Positions 1-8,200 of a stretch of 64,000 nt of DNA are shown here, one piece after another; within the stretch, counting starts at the first letter, position 1, and each line of letters opens with the position of its first letter. Made by a program: the position numbers and the translations under genes. Origin of the DNA: Anaerolineaceae bacterium (GTDB lineage Bacteria; Chloroflexota; Anaerolineae; Anaerolineales; Anaerolineaceae); assembly GCA_016841525.1 (NCBI GenBank), contig JAENYZ010000002.1:82078-146077 (forward strand), given 5' to 3'. The notes under the pieces were generated by a model. The model had not been told where the DNA came from and ran no database searches. It worked only from the letters and a program-made list of their open reading frames with translations.

Positions 1-690
1 TGAATGATATTTGGGATAGTGACACCGAGAGCACAAATCTCTTCCAGCCAGGTGTGAGCCTGACCAAGGAATGTGATGATCTTTCAAAGGCGACGGACGA
101 CATCCACTGTGTTGTGACGATCACGAACGACTCATCGTCAGATGCACCGGACTTGATCCTGGACAGTTTCAGCGATGATCTGTTCAGTGGTGATGTTCCT
201 GAAGCCTGCGAGACATTAGCTTACGGCGGCAGCTGCACGATTGAATATGACTACACAGTGCTTGAGACCGATCCCGATCCGCTGGTGAACACGGCGACTG
301 TGCACTACCATCCGTATGGTTTCCTGAATGATATTTGGGATAGTGACACCGAGAGCACAAATCTCTTCCAGCCAGGTGTTGAACTGGTCAAAGAAGGACC
401 ACTTTACTCCAAAGCTACTGACTATGTGGATTACACCATCACCATCACCAACACCTCGTCAGAAGATGCACCGGACTTGATCCTGGATAGCTTTATTGAT
501 ACCCTGGTGACTGGAATTACTATTCCTGAGGCATGCAACACCTTAGCCTCTGGTGATTACTGCACGATAACCTACAGTCACCTGGTGACAACCGAAGATC
601 CTGACCCGCTGGTCAACACAGCAACAGTGCATTACCATCCCGATGGCTTTGGTAATGATATTTGGGATGACGATGTTTGGGAAGTTGAAC
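1..690 (+). repeat. In-frame tandem DNA repeats inside the first gene
   Basis: Bases 1-55 recur without change at 325-379, a period of 324 bp (108 codons). A third, diverged unit starts near 653. The exact identity at the unit ends suggests recent duplication or gene conversion within the coding repeats. Confidence 0.85.
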
Positions 691-1859
691 TGATTTACCC
701 CTCCTTCACGATAGAAAAAGAAGGTGATGACTACTCTAAGTATGACTACTTGGCAGATGTCCCCTTTGGCGATGTGATTGATTACACATTGACGCTTGTA
801 AATACTGGCGATGTGGAACTGGTTAATGGTGTCCTGACAGACACTTTAGAACCGGCTGTTGTATTACCAGTGGAATGTGAGACACTATCCGTTGGTGAGA
901 CTTGCTATGTTTACTACTCACATACTGTGACAGAGGCGGAAGGCTTAGAAGCTGACCTGAGTAACACAGCTACAGTCTCTTATGCACTGCCTACGTTGTA
1001 TGCTCTCTCAAACATCATCACAGAAAACGACAGTTGGACCACCACCTTACTGCACCCAGATTTCTCGGTGACCAAAGAATGTATTTCTGAGGACCTGATG
1101 ACGGGTGACGATGCAGTGTTCGGGGTTACTTTCAGTAACACGGGTGATGCGGACTTGGTCTTTGTTGCCAATGAAGATCTCTATGATGAAGTTGCAATGG
1201 CGATCATACCTGCCGGAACGCCGATTGACGTGCTAGTAGGGGAGACCCTTATCTTTACAGTTACAATGCCATACGATCCAGAACCTGAGGAACCGTTAGC
1301 AATGGTTTCCAACACAGTTGAAGTAACGGTAACCCTGGCGGATGAATATGGCCTGACCAACAGCTGGACGGCTGAGGCGACTGGCGTTTGCCAGTATCAA
1401 TACTGGGCATTCACACCCGGCTTCTGGAAGAATCACACTTCGTCGTCACCTGCTGGCCATGATGCCTGGCAGTATACAGCTTATGACCCAGGCGAACTGC
1501 TGGTTGATGTGGGCTTTATCCTGGGTGAACTTGGCAGTCAATATCCGAAGGGCAGCGAGGGCAGCTTCTCAACCTTAACCTTGCTGCAAGCCTTACGGTT
1601 AAAAGGTGGTGCTGGTATCGTGGGTGCTGGGGAGATCCTGCTCAGGGCGGGCGTGGCTTCACTCTTAAACGCATCTTTCCATGAGACAATGTGGGGTACG
1701 GTTGTTCCTTACTTCCCGATGACCTCAGCAGAGGTAATTGAAGCGGTCAACACAGCCATCGCGACAGTCGATCCTGTGGTGATGCTGGAATTGGCTGCGG
1801 AGTTGGACGGCTATAACAATGGATACGAGTACTTTGACTGGACCTGGCAAGTACCTTAA
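3..1859 (+). CDS. Repeat-containing surface protein, 5' end missing
   Basis: The reading frame is already open at base 3 and ends at TAA 1857-1859, so the window shows only the C-terminal 618 residues; the GTG at 54 is internal. The protein starts with near-identical units of about 108 residues (words NDIWD, DAPDLILDSF, DPDPLVNTATVHYHP), followed by more divergent units carrying NTGDVEL-type strands. These look like DUF11-type Ig-like surface repeats. The last 150 or so residues are a different domain that begins with GFWKNH, a word found in several bacterial surface proteins. There is no C-terminal [YF]LPL tail and no membrane anchor. An extracellular, possibly adhesive role is inferred; no enzyme motif is visible. 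A strong terminator follows. Confidence 0.8.
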   Translation, partial: NDIWDSDTESTNLFQPGVSLTKECDDLSKATDDIHCVVTITNDSSSDAPDLILDSFSDDLFSGDVPEACETLAYGGSCTIEYDYTVLETDPDPLVNTATVHYHPYGFLNDIWDSDTESTNLFQPGVELVKEGPLYSKATDYVDYTITITNTSSEDAPDLILDSFIDTLVTGITIPEACNTLASGDYCTITYSHLVTTEDPDPLVNTATVHYHPDGFGNDIWDDDVWEVELIYPSFTIEKEGDDYSKYDYLADVPFGDVIDYTLTLVNTGDVELVNGVLTDTLEPAVVLPVECETLSVGETCYVYYSHTVTEAEGLEADLSNTATVSYALPTLYALSNIITENDSWTTTLLHPDFSVTKECISEDLMTGDDAVFGVTFSNTGDADLVFVANEDLYDEVAMAIIPAGTPIDVLVGETLIFTVTMPYDPEPEEPLAMVSNTVEVTVTLADEYGLTNSWTAEATGVCQYQYWAFTPGFWKNHTSSSPAGHDAWQYTAYDPGELLVDVGFILGELGSQYPKGSEGSFSTLTLLQALRLKGGAGIVGAGEILLRAGVASLLNASFHETMWGTVVPYFPMTSAEVIEAVNTAIATVDPVVMLELAAELDGYNNGYEYFDWTWQVP

Positions 1860-1919
1860 CCAAAGGAGAAAAATCAATTAAACGATCAGGTTGACCCCTC
1901 ACTCTGATCAACCTAGTAT

Positions 1920-1958
1920 GGGGGCGATGGGTGCAAGCCCTTCGCCCCCTGTGTTTTT
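1920..1958 (+). terminator. Rho-independent terminator
   Basis: The 8-bp stem GGGGGCGA (1920-1927) pairs with TCGCCCCC (1942-1949), and an inner GGG/CCC pair surrounds the loop TGCAAG. It is followed by TGTGTTTTT. It ends transcription of the upstream repeat-protein gene. Confidence 0.9.
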
Positions 1959-2005
1959 CAAGATTTACATGATTTTTTATAATTGTTACGTTGAGGGAGC
2001 GATTC

Positions 2006-3445
2006 GTGCGTATTCTAAAAATTTTCACAATAATTTTTACTGTTCTTTCCATTTTGTTTTTGATTAATACATCCTCTGCTGCTGCTGATGGCGTGATTGT
2101 TCCCTTACAGGAGACCAGTCTCTACAGTGGAGGGAATGCTGCAGGTATTTATGTCGGAATCGATGGCGACCTGTTTATTGTTGATCGTCAGGATGAGCTG
2201 TGGATGATTGACCCTGAAACGGGAAACTATCGTGATTGGTGGGGTATTGGCGGTGTTGAATTAATGGATATCATCCAGACACAGTCAAACATGGTATGGT
2301 GGACAATCTCAGATACTGTATTTGGTAATTTAAATCTGGAGACTAACGCTGTCCAATCCTGGGATCTTGCTTATTATTTTGATAATCCACTTAACCTTGG
2401 CTCCCTCAGCTATCAGGATGGATACCTCTGGTTGGCGCCTTATTATGCGCCTTACGATGGGATTTTACGTTTTAATTTATCCACATATGATTTATGTTTA
2501 TATCAAAGTCCAATATATGCCAGTGATCTCATTATTTTTGATGGGATGCTGTGGATGACAAATTGGCAAAATGACAGTTTAATGCGCATGGACCCTGAAA
2601 CCGGGAGATTGGCAAAATTTGCTACAGGGGGAGATATTCATACGATTGATTCAAATTTAAAGACAGATGGCACCCAATTATTATGGACTGAGGATGTATT
2701 AAATGGGCAGATTGTCAGCTTAGACCCCGATTCACACACAATGACAGCCTTTGACCTACCAGATGGTGAACAGCCCCGTAATTTAGCCTTGCGAGGAGGA
2801 AAAGTCTGGTATACAAATGCCAATGGCAGTTTTGGGCGATTGGACCCAAACACAGCCGGAAAAGAATCAAGCATCGTGGCTGAACAGGTTGTTAAGACAA
2901 GTATGACTCCTGAGTGCATCACTTTAGACGGTCCATTTACTAGCATAGCGAGTAGAGAACCGGACGGCACATTCTCCTGGTTGGACATTAACAGTACAAA
3001 GACAGGTCGCCTGACAGGCATTTTATCCTACAATCTTCCTGAAGGTTCTGCGCCTTTTGGGATTACAGGCACTTTGGATCATATTTGGCTGACCGACCCG
3101 GGACGTCAAAAGCTGATTCGCATGCCGATGTCTGAACAGGAAGCCTTTATAATAGTTATCAAAGAGGTGATTAACGATGACGGCGGGATTGCTTTGCCGG
3201 ATGATTTCAACCTGTTATTAAATGGTCAACCTGTTACCAGCGGCGAGACGATCGCTGTTGATCCTGGTACATATACAGTGACTGAGACTTTATTGCCCGG
3301 CTATACTTTTGAGGGTTTCTCAGGTGATTGTGACGAAAAAGGTGAATTGACTGTAGCTGCTGCCGAAAGTAAAACCTGCACGATCACCAATGACGATCAG
3401 TCGGCAGGAGACTATGCCATCTATTTACCTTTAATTCTCAAATAG
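2006..3445 (+). CDS. Secreted Vgb-like beta-propeller protein with LPL tail
   Basis: I chose GTG 2006 because GAGGGAG at 1993-1999 sits 6 bases upstream; a TTG at 1991 would give five more residues but lies under this ribosome site. Residues 1-30 form a signal peptide (basic start, then a long hydrophobic stretch to SSAAADG). Residues of roughly 40-370 contain repeated strands such as LWMIDPETG, GYLWLAPY and GMLWMTNW, resembling the streptogramin B lyase (Vgb) propeller fold; lyase activity is not implied. Residues after about 380 form a prealbumin-like domain with GTYTVTETLLPGYTF and CTITNDD. The protein ends in YLPLILK, a tail shared with two other exported proteins here. It probably acts outside the cell. 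Confidence 0.82.
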   Translation: MRILKIFTIIFTVLSILFLINTSSAAADGVIVPLQETSLYSGGNAAGIYVGIDGDLFIVDRQDELWMIDPETGNYRDWWGIGGVELMDIIQTQSNMVWWTISDTVFGNLNLETNAVQSWDLAYYFDNPLNLGSLSYQDGYLWLAPYYAPYDGILRFNLSTYDLCLYQSPIYASDLIIFDGMLWMTNWQNDSLMRMDPETGRLAKFATGGDIHTIDSNLKTDGTQLLWTEDVLNGQIVSLDPDSHTMTAFDLPDGEQPRNLALRGGKVWYTNANGSFGRLDPNTAGKESSIVAEQVVKTSMTPECITLDGPFTSIASREPDGTFSWLDINSTKTGRLTGILSYNLPEGSAPFGITGTLDHIWLTDPGRQKLIRMPMSEQEAFIIVIKEVINDDGGIALPDDFNLLLNGQPVTSGETIAVDPGTYTVTETLLPGYTFEGFSGDCDEKGELTVAAAESKTCTITNDDQSAGDYAIYLPLILK

Positions 3446-3463
3446 AAATTTTATGGAGGTTTT

Positions 3464-5212
3464 ATGACCTTGGCCTGCCAAAGACGACGATGCTTAATCA
3501 TCCTGGTTTTTCTGGGGATTTTCAGCCTTCCACACATGGCTCACGCTGATACTGGTTTTGTCCAGGAAAGCTTTCGAACGGCTGCCTTTGGGTTGGCGGT
3601 TGAAGGTGAGTATGTATACATCCTGGGAGAGGCTGTCAATTATCAGGGTGAACTGCTAGAAAATGACCTGGATCTGAGCGGCGGAATGAAGGATATCTTG
3701 TTGGTTAAGCTGAGGCTTGACGGCACCCCGGTCTTCACTGCCCTGATGGGTGGTGCGGATGATGACGCCGCTTACAGCCTGGCCGTCAGGCAGGGTGTGG
3801 TGTATATCCTGGGTGAAACCTGGTCAAGCGACTTCCCAGGGGCACCTGGGAATGCCGGCGAGAACGATGCCCTGCTGATGGCACTGGCCGCAGACGGGAG
3901 CGGGATTTTGTGGGCGCGCCGCTTTGGCGGAAGCGACCAGGATGCGGGTAGAGCATTAGCCCTGGATGACGATGCACTTTACCTGGCCGGCATCACCTGG
4001 TCCGGGGACTTTTTACCCGGGGAGGATTTAGGGGATGCCGATGGCTTCTTGGGGCGGCTTGGGTTAGATGGTGGATTGGATTGGTTGAAAATCTTCGGTG
4101 GTGGTGCTTTGGATGCGCCTTTTGACCTGGCTGTTGTCACAGATCAAATTTGGGTTGTCGGGCAAAGTTTCTCTAGGGATTTTGGCGGAACGCACCAGGG
4201 TGAGGGAGATGCTTTTGCCGCCCGTTTCAGTCTGGGGGGCGAGCAGCAATTTGTTGGAATGTATGGCGGCCGGGAAGCAGACATTGCTTTTGCCATTTCT
4301 CCAAACCAGGACGGTGGGATTTTCCTGGCAGGTGGCACACGCACAGGAAACTTGCCTGGGGCAGCAGGGGAGTACAGTGGAAATTATGATGGATTTTTAA
4401 TGGCTATCGATATCGATGGGGAACTGCAGCGGACAACTTACTTTGGTGGGACTGGCGTTGATTATGCTTACGATATTGCACGGACAACAGACGGTGATCT
4501 GTTTCTGGTAGGTGAGACTTATTCTTCGGTTTTCCCCCTGGGAATTGAGCAGACCTGGGACACCTTTGGGAATGGAGATGCTTTTATCGTCCAAATCAAC
4601 CCTGAAGGTGCAGTGATCAACAGCTTGTTGAAAGGCGGGGCGGATGCTGATCGTGCCAGGGCAGGGGTGTTAACCAGCGAGGGTCTCTGGCTGGCTGGGG
4701 GGTTTAGCACCGGAAACCTGCCATATGGCATGCTGGTCCCCTCATCTGAATTAGGGACCATCAGTCTGCCAACCCTTGAACCACCTATCCCTACAGCCAC
4801 CCTGGCGCCAACAGCGACACAACAGCCCACAGAAACACCCATCCCCAGCACCCCCACGCCCCAGCCGACGACACCGCAAACAGCAACGGCGGCTGCGATG
4901 AATACAGCCACAGCTGAGGTTGAACGCACTGCGGTAAGTGAGTTGCTGGATAGTACGCCGACCTCAACCTTTGAAGCCGGGGATGTACCATCGGTGGATG
5001 AAACCCAAACCTCTGGGCTGATGCCCGGTGAGTCTGCGAACCTATCACCGACACCTACGTCAACAGGGGCGATTGAACCGGGGGTTGACGATGGGGTTCA
5101 AGAGAATAACGTACCAGCAGGGACAATCGTTGGCATTGGCTTGATCCTGGCAGCGGGGTTGGGAGGTGCCTATTTCTGGTTTCGACGTAATAAAGCGAAA
5201 GACATATCATAA
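3464..5212 (+). CDS. Surface-anchored seven-bladed propeller protein (SBBP type)
   Basis: ATG 3464 has GGAGG upstream (TATGGAGGTTTT). A signal peptide ends near MAHADTG. About seven units follow, each with a GG-x3-D start and a GETWSSDFPG-like end, which matches the SBBP propeller repeat. A Thr/Pro-rich linker (around residues 435-485, PTATLAPTATQ and similar) leads to a transmembrane helix near the C-terminus (GTIVGIGLILAAGLGGAYF) and a basic tail RRNKAKDIS. The propeller is therefore held outside the membrane on a stalk. Unlike its neighbours it has a membrane anchor instead of an LPL tail. The gap from the preceding gene is 18 bp, so the two are probably co-transcribed. The ligand is unknown. 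Confidence 0.82.
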   Translation: MTLACQRRRCLIILVFLGIFSLPHMAHADTGFVQESFRTAAFGLAVEGEYVYILGEAVNYQGELLENDLDLSGGMKDILLVKLRLDGTPVFTALMGGADDDAAYSLAVRQGVVYILGETWSSDFPGAPGNAGENDALLMALAADGSGILWARRFGGSDQDAGRALALDDDALYLAGITWSGDFLPGEDLGDADGFLGRLGLDGGLDWLKIFGGGALDAPFDLAVVTDQIWVVGQSFSRDFGGTHQGEGDAFAARFSLGGEQQFVGMYGGREADIAFAISPNQDGGIFLAGGTRTGNLPGAAGEYSGNYDGFLMAIDIDGELQRTTYFGGTGVDYAYDIARTTDGDLFLVGETYSSVFPLGIEQTWDTFGNGDAFIVQINPEGAVINSLLKGGADADRARAGVLTSEGLWLAGGFSTGNLPYGMLVPSSELGTISLPTLEPPIPTATLAPTATQQPTETPIPSTPTPQPTTPQTATAAAMNTATAEVERTAVSELLDSTPTSTFEAGDVPSVDETQTSGLMPGESANLSPTPTSTGAIEPGVDDGVQENNVPAGTIVGIGLILAAGLGGAYFWFRRNKAKDIS

Positions 5213-5252
5213 ATTTACGGGGTGAAGGTTTCTGAGGATTTGGGAGGTTAAA

Positions 5253-8200
5253 ATGTTTAGGAAAATGCTCTCATTATTGATTACGTTAATGTTTATCTTT
5301 AGCCAACCCTTAGCAGTTCTTGCCCAGGGGGATTTTTTTGATGTCTATCAGAATCCGCCAGCTGGGGGATTGGGTTTTTTCAAAATTCTGTCAGAAGAAA
5401 TTCCCGGGCATAAGGAGGCTTATTTTCTTCGGGGTGCAGGCGGTGGATTGTGGGTCACTGAGGATGCCATCTGGCTCACCCAGGTTGAAGATGCCCCATC
5501 GCGCCAAAAAGGGGAATATCTACCTGCAGAAGGGGCGTTGAAAGCGGTGAACCTCAAGGTCAGCTTCCCTGGTGCCAATCCGGATGCGGTGCTGGAAGCA
5601 GAGGGGAGGATGCCCGGTCATGTATCCATTCTGAAGGGTGAGAACCCGGAAGAATGGGCCAGGGAACTACCCTTGTGGGGGTTGCTGCGTTACCGGCATT
5701 TATACCCCGGGGTGGACCTTGTGATCCGTTCCACGGATTCTGGCTTTGATTGGGAATATGAAGTCCAGGCAGGGGCTGACCTGGATCAACTGCGCTTATG
5801 GATTCAGGGAGCTCATGCTGTCACACAGGATAAATTTGGGACGATATTGGAAACCTCTCTGGGTGACCTGCGCTTGCCAGCCCTGGGCTTGGAAGGCCCC
5901 GAAGGTGCGCTGAGCGCTGATGGGACAACCCGGTTGGTTTACGGCGATTGGGTCGAGGTTTATCCTCAGGACGTTCAGCTTGAAATTCGCTCGATAGATC
6001 CAGTAGATCGGTTGACCTACAGCACATACCTGGGGGGATCAGCCCGTGAATATGGTAATGATGTCGCTCTGGATGCTCAAAACAATGCCTATGTGGTTGG
6101 AGAAACACTCTCTCCAGATTTTCCGGTAAATACAGGTGACACCACAATAGATCACACTGACGCCTTTATATCAAAACTTAATATGAATGTTTCCCCGCCT
6201 TCGCTTGCTTATGCTACTTACCTGGGGGGCAATGGAATTGATCGCGCCAGCGGCGTGGGGGTGCAGAACGGCATCGCTTATCTAATTGGCGACACTGATT
6301 CCTCTAATTTTCCCCTGGCAGGGGATGCGGCTGATGTGGATGTCTTTGCCGTGGCTCTTAATGAAACGGGAAGCGGTTTAAATTATGCGAAATTGATTGG
6401 TGGTTCGGAACCCATTGGTGATGCTGAGGATTATGGTTACGCGATTGTTGTTGAAAATAGTAATGCTTACCTGACAGGGTTATCTTATTCAGATAATTTT
6501 CCTGTAACCAACGGCGATGGGGATTCTACAGGCGGTGATGTTTTTATTGTTAAGTTAAACAGTGAGGGTTCGACAATTTATTCAACCCTGTTGGGGGGAA
6601 AATATGTTGACGCGGGTTATGGCATTGATGTGAGCAATGGGATTGCCTGGGTCACGGGGGAAACAGATTCGGATGATTTTATTGGAAGAGTGTCTGATTC
6701 GGCAGTATTCGTTATCAGTCTCACCGGAATTGGTCTACTGGACACCGCGCGAGTTTTTGATGGCACCTTGTATGAGCGCGGTTTCGACCTGGTTTTGGAC
6801 AGTGCCGGTGATGTATATATAACCGGTTTTACTAATTCCACTGATTTTCCTGTAACAAATGGGTCCATATACGCTGGTGGATTAAGCGATGCCTTTTTGA
6901 TTAAACTAAATCATGTTTCAACAATTTATTCAACCTATCTTGGTGGAAGCAGTTCTGATCACGGTCTTGGGATCGATGTTGATGCCATTGGCGGTGTGGT
7001 GGTGGTTGGGGACACCTTCTCAACGGACTTCCCGGTCACCAGTGATGCCTTCCAGGATATCTATGCGGGTGGTGGGGATATATTCATCACGCGATACTTT
7101 TTAGCTGGCGATGATCCTGGTTTCCGCAGTTATTCGTCCTACCTTGGTGGGACGAGCACGGAAACGCCAAAGGCGATTGATATGGATAATTTGGTGTCCG
7201 CATACATTTCTGGTGATACCTATTCCACCGATTTTCCTGTCACACTCGATGCTTTTGATCAATCCGCAAATGGAAATTTAGATGTCTTTTTATCTGTGAT
7301 GGCCGTCGCGCCTCTGCCGGCGGTTCAAATTGAGAAATTTACCAACGGTTTGGATTCGGACGAAGCACCTGGAGAATATTTTTTACCTGATACCCCCATA
7401 ACCTGGACCTATCAGGTGACAAACAACGGGGAGGTGCCGCTCATCAATGTGGAGGTTACGGACAGCAAAGGTATTGTGGTTGATTGTGGTGGGATTGCTA
7501 GTTTGAATCCTGATCAATCCATTGTGTGTACTGCGTCAGGCTTTGCTGAACCGGATCAATACGGCAACCTGGGTATTGTGACAGCCGAGGATTCGCTACT
7601 TGGAACAGTCGTTAGCGATGTGGATGCCAGCCATTATTTTGGTGCAGTCCCTGACACTGAATTGGTCAAGCTTACCAATGACCAGGATGTGGACCTGGTG
7701 AGTGAGGTCTATGTCGAGACGGATGGGACCGTCACCTGGAGCTATGTGGTGACGAATACAGGCAATGTACAATTAACAGGTGTAAATGTTACTGATGACA
7801 AAGGAGTCACGGTCACCTGCCCGAAGAGCATCCTCGAACCAGGTGAATCGATGACATGCACAGCGAGTGGGACCGCGGTTGCCGGTCAGTATGAGAACAC
7901 TGGTACTGTTATCGGTGTACCGCCTGTTGGACCGAATGTCAGTGATTTTGATCTGAGCCATTATTTTGGGAGTGCGCCAGGAATCGAAATAGTTAAAAAG
8001 GCTAATGGTGACATTTACACTGAAACAGATCCCCTTTATATCCTTGACGGTGACCCTATCACCTGGACCTATGAACTGCATAATTCAGGCAATGTGGACC
8101 TGACCAACGTGACGGTGATGGACGACCCCGGCACAATGGGGGATACCAGCGATGATACCATGGTCTGTACCGGGATAACTCTCAAGTCTGAACCTGATCC

